A program made the position numbers and the translations under genes. A stretch of 8,376 nt of DNA from Porticoccaceae bacterium (GTDB lineage Bacteria; Pseudomonadota; Gammaproteobacteria; Pseudomonadales; Porticoccaceae): NCBI GenBank assembly GCA_028822945.1, contig JAPKCN010000075.1, positions 1-8,376 of the forward strand. Direction: 5' to 3'. Below the pieces are notes generated by a model. The model saw only the letters and a program-made list of their open reading frames with translations. It did no database searches and was not told where the DNA came from. Below are positions 1-6,868 of this stretch, piece after piece (within the stretch, counting starts at the first letter, position 1; each line of letters starts with the position of its first letter).

Positions 1-55
1 ACCAACCTATTGTCTATGCCTAAGATGATTTTCACTGGCTTAGTGCAACTAATTT

Positions 56-1102
56 CTAGGCGCCATTGTCAGCGACTACCTCGACACGTTTAAAATAGTC
101 GTTGGCGTGTTTTTCTAAGGCAACAAAGCGATTGACAACAAATAGTGCGCGCCCAGATGCAGATAGTAAACGCTGGGTATTATGCAAAAATTTAATTCCT
201 AGGCGATTGTCGATCACAAAACCAGCGTGGAACGGTGGGTTGCAAAGTACTAGCTCAAAGTGTTGATCGATTTGAGCGCCGGCGTCAGCCGCGATAACGC
301 AGTTTTTGACAGTCAACATACGGGAAAAATTTTCCTTACATGCAATCAATGCGGCCGCGTTGTTATCGCTGCCGACAATCTCACTAAAAATATGTTTACT
401 GGCCTCACACGCGAGGTATCCGTAACCGCAACCTAGGTCCAGTAAAGACTTAGGTGGCTGAGCAAAGGTGGTTAAAAAAATACTCAAATGGTCAATTAAG
501 AAAGCGCTGCCGCGATCGATTTTGTCCCAACCAAAAATGCCTGGCTTACTGCAATAACGACCTTGAGCAAGGCTCTGCAGCAATCTTGTCGCAGGATAAT
601 TTTTATCCTCCAAAGGTTGATCGGCTAAGCTGTTCAGTGTGATCGAAGCTCGATAGCAAGCGCCGTGCTTTACGGCATGAGTAACATCACCAAAAAGTCT
701 GCAAGACTGTTTTAGGTAACTTTTTAGTCCATCGCTTTTTGCTCCGCTGATGATCAGTGTTCCTCTGGGTTTCAATAGTCCTAGAGCAATTTGGTTGATA
801 ATATAGTGGCTTGTGGCGCGCTCTTTGGATACGCGGTACAACACAGTATCGTAGTTAGCGGCCGCGAGAGCGCTAAAATCAAAGTCATTAAAATGACAGC
901 TTACACTGGCGTTTAAGGCGTTTGTAGCGATGTCGATGCGGTTACTGATAGCCTCTATACTGCAATGCAGCGTCCGCCCAACCTCTGTCCAATCGGTATT
1001 TGACCAATTTTCGTCGGCTACGATGAGTACCCGGCCCTGGCAGTTTGGTAAAGCTTGAAGAAGTAAGTCTACACTTCGGTCACATTCTCTGTAAAGGCTC
1101 AC
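56..1102 (-). CDS. rsmC: 16S rRNA (guanine-1207-N2)-methyltransferase, RsmC-like
   Basis: A 348-residue SAM-dependent methyltransferase, close to the usual RsmC length (about 340). By family knowledge RsmC methylates N2 of G1207 in 16S rRNA on the 30S subunit in the cytoplasm. The protein shows the expected two-part build: a degenerate methyltransferase-like N-terminal half (about 1-160) and a catalytic C-terminal half. In the latter, GIFGWDKIDRGS (189-199 region) precedes SAM motif I LDLGCGYGYLA (221-231), and the catalytic NPPFH motif sits at 288-292, as in N2-guanine methyltransferases. The start is GTG, sharing GTGA with the rsuA stop. No clear Shine-Dalgarno sequence precedes it, so translation probably depends on coupling to rsuA. 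The stop is TAG. The related 23S enzyme RlmG is the main alternative; the shorter length and the RGS-type linker motif favour RsmC. Confidence 0.82.
   Translation of the reverse strand: MSLYRECDRSVDLLLQALPNCQGRVLIVADENWSNTDWTEVGRTLHCSIEAISNRIDIATNALNASVSCHFNDFDFSALAAANYDTVLYRVSKERATSHYIINQIALGLLKPRGTLIISGAKSDGLKSYLKQSCRLFGDVTHAVKHGACYRASITLNSLADQPLEDKNYPATRLLQSLAQGRYCSKPGIFGWDKIDRGSAFLIDHLSIFLTTFAQPPKSLLDLGCGYGYLACEASKHIFSEIVGSDNNAAALIACKENFSRMLTVKNCVIAADAGAQIDQHFELVLCNPPFHAGFVIDNRLGIKFLHNTQRLLSASGRALFVVNRFVALEKHANDYFKRVEVVADNGA
1099..1102 (-). promoter_or_regulatory. GTGA stop/start overlap coupling rsuA and rsmC
   Basis: On the minus strand the four bases GTGA contain both the rsmC start codon (GTG, 1102-1100) and the rsuA stop codon (TGA, 1101-1099). 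The bases upstream of the GTG contain no obvious Shine-Dalgarno sequence, so termination-reinitiation is the likely way rsmC is translated. The overlap is seen directly; coupling is inferred. Confidence 0.8.
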
Positions 1103-1791
1103 TGCGACGATGCTACTTCGGCGGGAGTTAGGGGCCTATAGTCACCGGGTTCGAGGTCAGTGTCGAGGAGGATACTACCGATTTGGGTACGGTGTAGGCT
1201 CATCACATGGTTGCCGAGTGCGGCAAACATCCGCTTGACCTGATGGTATTTACCCTCTGCAATCTGCAAACTCAAGTGGTGGCTATCGATCTGTTGCATG
1301 CTAGCTGGCAGGCAGCGATGTTTTTCGCCCTCGAGCTGCACACCTGCGGCAAGTTTTTGAGCGTAGTCGGCGCCGATCTCTGTCGCCAGACCGACACTGT
1401 AGAGTTTTGCGCAGTCGGATCGTGGCGAGGTGAGTCGATGGTTCCACTTGCCATCATCGGTGATTAACAGTAACCCAGTACTGTCAATATCTAGGCGGCC
1501 GGCTATTTGAAGCGTCTCACTGCGATGTTCGTAGATGAGTTGCAAGGCTGTTGTGTGCAACTTGTCTTTGCTGACAGAAACCACACCTGCAGGTTTGTTG
1601 AGCATAAAGTAGCGATTTCCGACGTGACGGATCGCGGCGCCCTCTATCGTCACGATCTGGTTTGGCGCGACTTTTTGAGCCGGGTCTGAGATCGTTCGAT
1701 CGTCGATCGCGACCAGCGAGTGTTTGATAACTCGCTTCGCCTCGCTGCGGCTTAAATCTGTTGAATTACTGATGTATTTGTCTAGGCGCAT
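1099..1791 (-). CDS. rsuA: 16S rRNA pseudouridine-516 synthase RsuA
   Basis: A 230-residue protein, matching the roughly 231-residue RsuA. By family knowledge it isomerises U516 of 16S rRNA to pseudouridine during 30S assembly. An N-terminal S4 RNA-binding domain begins MRLDKYIS and covers about residues 1-55. It is followed by YFMLNKPAG (61-69) and the catalytic signature GRLDIDSTGLL (98-108), with Asp101 as the nucleophile. Near the C-terminus are EGKYHQVKRMFAALGNHV and a PGDYRPLT segment, both typical of RsuA rather than of the 23S enzymes RluB, RluE or RluF. The ATG start lies 17 bp downstream of the hemB stop. A GGGAG sequence (1804-1808, minus) abutting the hemB stop could serve as Shine-Dalgarno, although its 12-nt spacing is long. 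Likely co-transcribed with hemB and rsmC. Confidence 0.94.
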   Translation of the reverse strand: MRLDKYISNSTDLSRSEAKRVIKHSLVAIDDRTISDPAQKVAPNQIVTIEGAAIRHVGNRYFMLNKPAGVVSVSKDKLHTTALQLIYEHRSETLQIAGRLDIDSTGLLLITDDGKWNHRLTSPRSDCAKLYSVGLATEIGADYAQKLAAGVQLEGEKHRCLPASMQQIDSHHLSLQIAEGKYHQVKRMFAALGNHVMSLHRTQIGSILLDTDLEPGDYRPLTPAEVASSQ

Positions 1792-1808
1792 GGGCCGAGC
1801 GCACTCCC

Positions 1809-2831
1809 TCAGGCTGTTTTTTGGTGCACTAAAAGCTGCGCGGCTTGCTTGGCGAAGTAAGTCAATATGGCGTCCGCGCCAGCGCGCTTAAAAGCTAATA
1901 AAGATTCTAACATGACTGTGTCGCGCTCCAACCAACCGTTTTCGAATGCTGCACAGTGCATGGCATACTCACCGCTCACTTGATAGGCAAAAGTCGGCGC
2001 CTTGAGCTGGTCTTTGACGCGGCGCACTATATCTAGATAGGGCATACCTGGTTTGACCATAATCATATCGGCACCCTCGGCTAAGTCTAGGGCGCACTCG
2101 TGTAGTGCCTCATCGCTATTGGCCGGGTCCATTTGGTAAGTTCTTTTATCGCTTTTAAGACTACTCGTCGCACCTATGGCATCTCTAAACGGTCCATAAT
2201 AGGCCGAGGCATACTTGGCCGCATATGCCATTATTTGCACATTGGTAAATGAATTCTGCTCTAGGGCGTTTCGAATAGCGCCGATGCGGCCGTCCATCAT
2301 ATCCGACGGAGCGACAATGTCGGCACCCGCATGGGCCAGCGAAAGTGCTTGTTGAATTAATATTTGGTTAGTCGCATCGTTTAGTACGTAGCCGCCATCG
2401 CTATCGACAATACCGTCCTGTCCGTGGCTGGTATAGGGGTCGAGTGCAACATCGGCAATCACCCCGAGGTTGGGAGCAGCCCGTTTGACTGCGGCTATGG
2501 CACGTTGAATCAAGCCTTCGTTACTGTAGGCCATTTCTGCGAGTGGCGACTTCTGTGTTGGGAGGATGACCGGAAATAGGGCAATCGCTGGAATACCCAA
2601 GTCAACGAGTTGTTCGACTTCTTCGGTTAGTAAATCAATCGATAGGCGATAAACGCCGGGCATAGAGGCTACCGCCTCTGATCGACGCTCTCCCTCTACC
2701 ACAAACAATGGCTGAATTAAGTCGTCGACCGATAAACGGTTTTCGCTGACTAGCCGCCGTGAAAAGTCGCTGGCTCGAGAGCGTCGCATACGGGTAGCGG
2801 GGTAGGGTCCGCGACTGCGGGTAAAATTCAT
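1809..2831 (-). CDS. hemB: Delta-aminolevulinic acid dehydratase (porphobilinogen synthase)
   Basis: A 340-residue cytoplasmic enzyme, near the 337 of Pseudomonas HemB. It condenses two 5-aminolevulinate molecules to porphobilinogen, the first common tetrapyrrole step. The two active-site lysines are visible: Lys206 in AAKYASAYYGPFRDA and Lys260 in the MVKPGMPYLD signature, which by family knowledge form the Schiff bases. At the metal-site loop (ADVALDPYTSHGQDG, 126-140) the cysteines of the zinc-type enzyme are replaced by Ala129, Asp131 and Asp139, the arrangement of the zinc-independent, magnesium-stimulated Pseudomonas enzyme. The arginine-rich N-terminus (RMRRSRAS) is also typical. The ATG has GGAG at 2837-2840 with 5-nt spacing. 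It lies 115 bp downstream of hemL and 17 bp upstream of rsuA. Confidence 0.97.
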   Translation of the reverse strand: MNFTRSRGPYPATRMRRSRASDFSRRLVSENRLSVDDLIQPLFVVEGERRSEAVASMPGVYRLSIDLLTEEVEQLVDLGIPAIALFPVILPTQKSPLAEMAYSNEGLIQRAIAAVKRAAPNLGVIADVALDPYTSHGQDGIVDSDGGYVLNDATNQILIQQALSLAHAGADIVAPSDMMDGRIGAIRNALEQNSFTNVQIMAYAAKYASAYYGPFRDAIGATSSLKSDKRTYQMDPANSDEALHECALDLAEGADMIMVKPGMPYLDIVRRVKDQLKAPTFAYQVSGEYAMHCAAFENGWLERDTVMLESLLAFKRAGADAILTYFAKQAAQLLVHQKTA

Positions 2832-2946
2832 GCTGGCTCCATGACAAGATTAACGGCATTTAAACTACCGCCATAATACGCAAAAACTCCGCCACCACCT
2901 ACTGCAAAGCGCGAATGCCGGTGTTCTAATGGCGCAGGTAATCTGA
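2832..2946 (-). other. hemL-hemB intergenic spacer
   Basis: A 115-bp gap between two same-strand heme genes. It contains the hemB ribosome-binding site (GGAG, 2837-2840). On the minus strand there is a TATTAT hexamer (2873-2878) that could be a -10 box, but I find no good -35 hexamer at 16-18 bp. No hairpin followed by a T run is visible, so read-through from hemL into hemB is plausible, possibly with a weak internal promoter. Confidence 0.4.
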
Positions 2947-4239
2947 CTAGATCACTGCAAAAACTCTTTCAGCGGCGTCCAGCGTGTCGCTAATATCTTG
3001 GTCGCTGTGGGCGGCCGACATAAACCCCGCCTCGAACGACGCGGGGGCTAGATATATGCCCTCGGCCAACATGCCATGGAAAAAGCTCGCAAAGCGCTTG
3101 GTATCGCACCGCATGACTTGTTGATAGTTGGTGATTTTTTCTTCGTTTGAAAAAAAGATACCCCACATGCTGCCAACATGATTACTAGTGAGGGGAATAC
3201 CTGCGGCTTTCGCCCGTGTCATTAATCCCTCGACGAGTTTCGTGGTGCGTGCGTTCACTGGATCCAAGAAGCCCGGTTTAGAGATTAGATCGAGTGTCGC
3301 CAATCCGGATGCCATCGCGACTGGATTGCCTGAGAGTGTGCCGGCTTGGTAAACCGGCCCCAGCGGCGCAATATGCTCCATAATGGAGCGTTTGCCACCA
3401 AAGGCGCCGACAGGCATGCCGCCGCCGATGACCTTGCCAAGGCAGATTAAATCGGCATCGATGCCGTAATAGCCAATCGCGCCACGTTGACTGATGCGGA
3501 AACCAGTCATCACTTCGTCGACAATTAATAATGCACCGGAAGCAGTGCAAGATTCGCGCAGAGCGTCTAAAAAGCCTTCGATTGGGGGTACGCAGTTCAT
3601 ATTGCCAACTACTGGTTCAACAATAATAGCTGCTACTTGGTCGCCTATCTCAGCCATTACTTGTTGGACTTGCTGGATATCGTTGTAGTTCAGAGTAAGT
3701 GTGTGATCAGCTAGACAAGCTGGTACGCCTGGTGAACTGGGAACGCCCAGCGTTAGTGCGCCAGACCCGGCTTTTACCAACAGCGAGTCCGAGTGCCCGT
3801 GGTAACAGCCTTCAAATTTGATGATTTTGTCGCGGCCGGTCGCGCCTCGCGCCAGGCGAATGGCGCTCATAGTCGCCTCGGTGCCAGAGTTGACCATGCG
3901 AATCATATCCATCCCTGGAATGATCGCGCAGATTTTATCGGCTAGTTGTACTTCGAGCTCAGTTGGCGTACCGAAGGTCATGGCTCGATCTAACTGGTCG
4001 CGAATACTCTGCAGCACTGTCTCGTGCCCATGGCCTAAAAGCATCGGTCCCCAAGACAGCACATAATCGATGTAGCGCTGATCGTCGGCATCGTACATAT
4101 ACGCTCCCTTGGCGCGCTGAAAAAATACCGGTGTGCCGCCAACCGCGCCAAATGCACGCACGGGCGAGTTGACACCGCCCGGTATGTGTCGTTTGGCGGC
4201 CTCAAAGAGTTGTGCAGAACGTTTGTTGGGTCTGGGCAT
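2947..4239 (-). CDS. hemL: Glutamate-1-semialdehyde 2,1-aminomutase
   Basis: A 430-residue PLP-dependent class-III aminotransferase-fold enzyme (E. coli HemL is 426). It converts glutamate-1-semialdehyde to 5-aminolevulinate, the last step of the C5 route to ALA, in the cytoplasm. Seen directly: the N-terminal IPGGVNSPVRAF (19-30), NSGTEATMSAIRLARG (117-132), GCYHGHSDSLLVKAGSG (144-160), DEVMTGFR (241-248) whose Asp contacts the PLP ring, and CLGKVIGGGMPVGAFGG with the Schiff-base Lys269. The reading frame stays open to a TTG at 4272. I prefer the ATG at 4239 because AGGA lies 7 nt upstream and the shorter N-terminus matches the family. It is the first gene of the minus-strand block, with hemB next downstream. 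Unlike in many pseudomonads, no thiE or rubredoxin gene lies next to it. Confidence 0.98.
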   Translation of the reverse strand: MPRPNKRSAQLFEAAKRHIPGGVNSPVRAFGAVGGTPVFFQRAKGAYMYDADDQRYIDYVLSWGPMLLGHGHETVLQSIRDQLDRAMTFGTPTELEVQLADKICAIIPGMDMIRMVNSGTEATMSAIRLARGATGRDKIIKFEGCYHGHSDSLLVKAGSGALTLGVPSSPGVPACLADHTLTLNYNDIQQVQQVMAEIGDQVAAIIVEPVVGNMNCVPPIEGFLDALRESCTASGALLIVDEVMTGFRISQRGAIGYYGIDADLICLGKVIGGGMPVGAFGGKRSIMEHIAPLGPVYQAGTLSGNPVAMASGLATLDLISKPGFLDPVNARTTKLVEGLMTRAKAAGIPLTSNHVGSMWGIFFSNEEKITNYQQVMRCDTKRFASFFHGMLAEGIYLAPASFEAGFMSAAHSDQDISDTLDAAERVFAVI

Positions 4240-4246
4240 GGATCTG

Positions 4247-4250
4247 TCCT
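4247..4250 (-). promoter_or_regulatory. hemL ribosome-binding site
   Basis: On the minus strand this reads AGGA, 7 nt before the ATG at 4239. It decides the start in favour of that ATG over the in-frame TTG at 4272, which has no comparable signal. Confidence 0.7.
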
Positions 4251-4390
4251 GTAGTGGGGTTATGCTGCGCAATCTGGATGTAGTGAGTTTATCGAGTTGC
4301 GACAGTTCATTCTAGCTGCGTAGCGGTCAGAGCGACTACTATCGAACTCTACCAGAGGTCAATAATTACGTATGTAGGATGCCCGTGGAT

Positions 4391-4405
4391 CGCACCGAAG
4401 GTGCG
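4391..4405. repeat. Short perfect inverted repeat (hairpin)
   Basis: CGCACC and GGTGCG form a 6-bp GC-rich stem around a GAA loop. Flanking bases (GG at 4387-4388 and CC at 4409-4410) can extend the stem across bulges. No T tract follows, so it is not an obvious intrinsic terminator. Preceded by TGTAGGATG, it resembles the short dispersed palindromic repeats seen in many gammaproteobacterial intergenic regions. That comparison is an inference. Confidence 0.5.
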
Positions 4406-4569
4406 CGACCTGAGGGTAATGACGAGGCTAAATCAATAGCCGAGTTGTGTACAGCATTTAATATTCCTGTGCGTCGGGCGTTTGCAGTGCAGGTTTTGCT
4501 GCGTGTGATAGTAGATTGATGCGCCGTCCATGCTAAAATGCGTGCTAGTAAAAAGTGATCTGCGCTGTG

Positions 4570-4599
4570 TTGACGGGTATTATAGCGGTGCTATATAAC
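4570..4599 (+). promoter_or_regulatory. Probable sigma70 promoter for ghrA
   Basis: TTGACG (4570-4575) matches the -35 consensus at five of six bases. It is followed after 16 bp by TATATA (4592-4597), with overlapping alternatives such as TATAAC (4594-4599, 18 bp). Transcription would start near 4604, leaving a leader of about 70 nt before the ATG at 4674. This is the best promoter-like sequence in the window. Confidence 0.6.
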
Positions 4600-4664
4600 A
4601 GCAGTCGCTGACAGGCTAGTAACGGCGAACTTGCTATGTGACAAAGATTAAATCAGTCAATAAT

Positions 4665-4668
4665 AGGA
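4665..4668 (+). promoter_or_regulatory. ghrA ribosome-binding site
   Basis: AGGA, 5 nt before the ATG at 4674. It favours this start over the in-frame GTG at 4638, which has no Shine-Dalgarno sequence. Confidence 0.65.
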
Positions 4669-4673
4669 CTCCA

Positions 4674-5603
4674 ATGATTAACATACTATTCGCTGCGGAC
4701 CCACACCGTTGGGGTGAGTACCAAATTCCGTTGACTAAGGCTCTGACCGACCGAGGTCTAGATTGTGCGGTGCATTTGTCGTTGTCACCAGAGGAGGTTG
4801 ACTACATCGTCTATGATCCGAGTGGATCACTAAGCGATTTCACCCCTTATACGCGCTGCCGGGCGGTAATGAGTTTGTGGGCGGGGGTGGAAAAAATTCT
4901 CGAAAATATCACACTGAGTTTGCCGTTGACGCGAATGGTCGATCAGGGATTAACGCGTGGCATGGTAGAGTGGGTGGTTGGTCACACTCTGCGTCATCAC
5001 CTTGGAATTGATCGCCATGTATTGGGGCAAGATGGCGTTTGGCGCGACACAGCAGCCCCCTTGGCGGCTGACCGCTCGGTCACCGTCCTCGGCATGGGCG
5101 CACTCGGCCGGGCTTGTGCAGAGGCCCTTGCCGACCTCGGATTTCCAGTGAATGGCTGGAACAGGAGCCGCAAGCAGATCGCGGGTGTCAAAATGCACTG
5201 CGGTGCGACTGGGCTCACCAAGGCCTTGAGTGGCGCACAAATTGTTGTAAGTTTGCTGCCGCTGACCGAGCAGACACGGAATCTTATCGATGCAACATGC
5301 ATCGCTAGTCTGCCTAAAGGTGCGGTGTTGATCAATCCAGGGCGCGGGGCTCTGGTCGATGAGAATGCACTGATCGAAGCGTTGGACAGCGGTCACCTTG
5401 GGCATGCAACACTAGATGTTTTCGAGCGCGAACCGCTGCCGCCGGAGCATCCTTTTTGGGCCCATTCCAAGATAACGGTAACGCCACATATTGCCTCCGC
5501 TAGCCGACCGGAGAGTGCCTCAATAGTGATTGCTGCAAATGTATGGCGCAGTCAGACTGGCCGGCCGCTGTTATATTTGGTCGATCGCGAAAGCGGATAT
5601 TGA
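4674..5603 (+). CDS. ghrA: Glyoxylate/hydroxypyruvate reductase A (GhrA-type D-2-hydroxyacid dehydrogenase)
   Basis: A 309-residue NAD(P)H-dependent D-2-hydroxyacid dehydrogenase (E. coli GhrA is 312). By family knowledge GhrA reduces glyoxylate to glycolate and hydroxypyruvate to D-glycerate in the cytoplasm. The Rossmann motif LGMGALGRA (139-147) is followed by GWNRSRK (161-167), whose arginines suggest NADPH preference. The catalytic triad is visible: Arg224 in NPGRGALVDE, Glu253 in DVFEREPLPPEHP and His272 in TPHIAS. The PLPPE..W segment and the C-terminal R-GY ending are characteristic of GhrA. The ATG at 4674 is chosen for its AGGA at 5-nt spacing and because its N-terminus (INILFAADP) matches the family's first beta strand. 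It is preceded by a good promoter and followed after 266 bp by a PLP dehydratase gene. The exact substrate within the family is not proven by sequence. Confidence 0.87.
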   Translation: MINILFAADPHRWGEYQIPLTKALTDRGLDCAVHLSLSPEEVDYIVYDPSGSLSDFTPYTRCRAVMSLWAGVEKILENITLSLPLTRMVDQGLTRGMVEWVVGHTLRHHLGIDRHVLGQDGVWRDTAAPLAADRSVTVLGMGALGRACAEALADLGFPVNGWNRSRKQIAGVKMHCGATGLTKALSGAQIVVSLLPLTEQTRNLIDATCIASLPKGAVLINPGRGALVDENALIEALDSGHLGHATLDVFEREPLPPEHPFWAHSKITVTPHIASASRPESASIVIAANVWRSQTGRPLLYLVDRESGY

Positions 5604-5869
5604 CCGCCTGCTGTCGCACCGCTATGTAAAAAATTACGGCTTATGAAACAGTCATACACAAGCACTTGAGTTGAGATATGCGAAGTCATGTGGAGATTTT
5701 GTGACAGTCCCATCAGCTTTTATGCCGATTGTGGTCTATGCTCCGAAGTGACTGGTCTGGCTTGCTTTTTGCTAAACATAATAACGCTATAGATTGTCAA
5801 TTAGCGGCTCGCGGTGATCGCCAAATCAGCCACAAAGACTGAAATGCACCGCCACTTTAGGATACCAGT
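5604..5869 (+). other. Intergenic region upstream of the dehydratase gene
   Basis: 266 bp with no called gene. AT-rich -10-like hexamers occur on the plus strand (CATAAT 5777-5782 and TATAGA 5788-5793), but no well-spaced -35 partner is convincing. AGGA at 5859-5862 is the ribosome-binding site of the next gene, 7 nt before its ATG. No hairpin plus T-run terminator for ghrA is visible. A 34-codon ATG frame at 5688-5792 contains a CGLC tetrapeptide (see findings) but has no good ribosome-binding site. Confidence 0.4.
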
Positions 5870-6820
5870 ATGGATGTTTTTAACGAAATTATCGCCGCGG
5901 AGTCTAGAATTCGCGCAAACACTTTGACCACACCATTAATTGAATCGCGGGAACTCGGCAAGCTGATTCGCGGGAAGGTCTATCTCAAATTGGAGAGCGA
6001 ACAGCATACGGGATCGTTTAAAGCGCGCGGCAGTCTTAACAAACTGGTCTATCTGAAGCAGCGTGGTATCACTGACACTGTTACGTCCTCGAGTGGTAAT
6101 CACGCTCTTGGCTATGCCCGCGCTTTGGAAATTACCGCTGGGCAGGGTACGGTTTATCTGCCAGCCACTGCCGCAAAAGCTAAAATTGAAGCGTTGAAAA
6201 ATTATCCAGTAAAGGTTGTTTTGCACGACGATGATCCGCTATCGACCGAAGTATTCGCCAAAGCATCAGCGGCGAGAGCTAACAAGACCTGGTTGTCGCC
6301 CTACAACGATCTGCAGGTAATCGGTGGGCAGGGCACTATAGGTATTGAACTCGAGTCACAACTCGCGTCAATCGATTCGGTGTTCGTTACCATGGGCGGT
6401 GGCGGCCTGATCTCAGGCGTAGGCAGTTACTTAAAACGTGTATCTAAGCGGACTAAAATAATTGGTTGTGAGCCGGAAAATTCGCCTGAAATGAGCCTCA
6501 GTCTCGAAGCCGGCAAAATTGTTGGTATGGACGTAGAGAAAAACACGCTCTCAGATGGATCTGCAGGTGGTATTGAAGAGGACTCGATCACCTTCGAGAT
6601 CTGTCAAACGGTGGTCGATCGCTGTCTACTGGTCGCAGAAGGTGAGATTGCCGATGGCATTCGCACTATCGCCCAGCAGCAACATAAAATGATCGAGGGC
6701 GCGGCTGGGGTAGTGGTCGCTAGTTTGGTGCGTTACAGGGAGCAGTTCATTGGCCAAACCGTTGTTCTGGTAATTTGCGGTGCCAATATTGATTTAAAAA
6801 AGTATAAGGCGTTGATCTAA
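5870..6820 (+). CDS. Serine/threonine dehydratase-like PLP enzyme (fold type II)
   Basis: A 316-residue tryptophan-synthase-beta-fold enzyme of the threonine ammonia-lyase/serine racemase family. Members remove water and ammonia from beta-hydroxy amino acids, giving 2-oxo acids. Seen: TGSFKARGSLNKL (47-59) with the PLP Schiff-base Lys51, SSSGNHALGYA (73-83) for substrate carboxylate binding, the phosphate-binding GGGGLISG (176-183), and ICGANID (302-308), where Cys303 would face the PLP ring nitrogen. Acidic residues Glu201 and Asp229 lie where metal-binding family members coordinate Mg2+. There is no C-terminal ACT regulatory domain, so it is not a classical feedback-regulated IlvA. ATG with AGGA at 7 nt. 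It lies downstream of ghrA and converges on hemJ. Substrate could be L-serine, L-threonine or 3-hydroxyaspartate; sequence alone does not decide. Confidence 0.85.
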   Translation: MDVFNEIIAAESRIRANTLTTPLIESRELGKLIRGKVYLKLESEQHTGSFKARGSLNKLVYLKQRGITDTVTSSSGNHALGYARALEITAGQGTVYLPATAAKAKIEALKNYPVKVVLHDDDPLSTEVFAKASAARANKTWLSPYNDLQVIGGQGTIGIELESQLASIDSVFVTMGGGGLISGVGSYLKRVSKRTKIIGCEPENSPEMSLSLEAGKIVGMDVEKNTLSDGSAGGIEEDSITFEICQTVVDRCLLVAEGEIADGIRTIAQQQHKMIEGAAGVVVASLVRYREQFIGQTVVLVICGANIDLKKYKALI

Positions 6821-6868
6821 GTTGCCTAGTACTGAAACCCAACCATGTATGTGTGATCACCCTAGTTT

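Larger units (their letters stand above)
4240..4673. other. Divergent intergenic region between hemL and ghrA
   Basis: 434 bp without a convincing gene. It must hold the hemL promoter on the minus strand. A TTGACC -35-like hexamer reads on minus at 4357-4362, but the nearest -10-like hexamer (TAGTAG, 4336-4341) is poor and only 15 bp away. The plus-strand ghrA promoter lies near 4570-4599. A small hairpin sits at 4391-4405. A 46-codon ATG frame (4379-4519, plus; begins MPVDRTEGAR) exists but lacks a properly spaced ribosome-binding site and I do not recognise it, so it is not called as a gene. No tRNA or riboswitch-like architecture was recognised. Confidence 0.6.

Noticed and set aside
1..55. 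Terminator or gene downstream of rsmC
   Set aside because: Only a weak CTAAG/CTTAG complementarity is present without a T tract on the minus strand, and the stretch is too short to judge.
1207..1467. Plus-strand 86-codon open frame opposite rsuA
   Set aside because: Fully antisense to a well-supported rsuA with its catalytic motif; no recognised domain.
2635..2859. Minus-strand 74-codon frame overlapping the start of hemB
   Set aside because: Alternative frame of the arginine-rich hemB N-terminus. hemB has the ribosome-binding site and the conserved sequence.
3818..4066. Plus-strand 82-codon frame opposite hemL
   Set aside because: Antisense to strongly conserved HemL motifs; low-complexity translation and no family match recognised.
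4950..5405. Minus-strand 151-codon open frame opposite ghrA
   Set aside because: It lies wholly inside ghrA, whose catalytic motifs are intact on the plus strand. Its translation shows no recognisable domain and it has the look of an antisense shadow.
6821..6868. Bidirectional terminator between the converging dehydratase and hemJ genes
   Set aside because: There is a GTGATCAC palindrome and a T run near 6866-6870, but the stem is only four pairs with no loop and is not placed as an intrinsic terminator requires.
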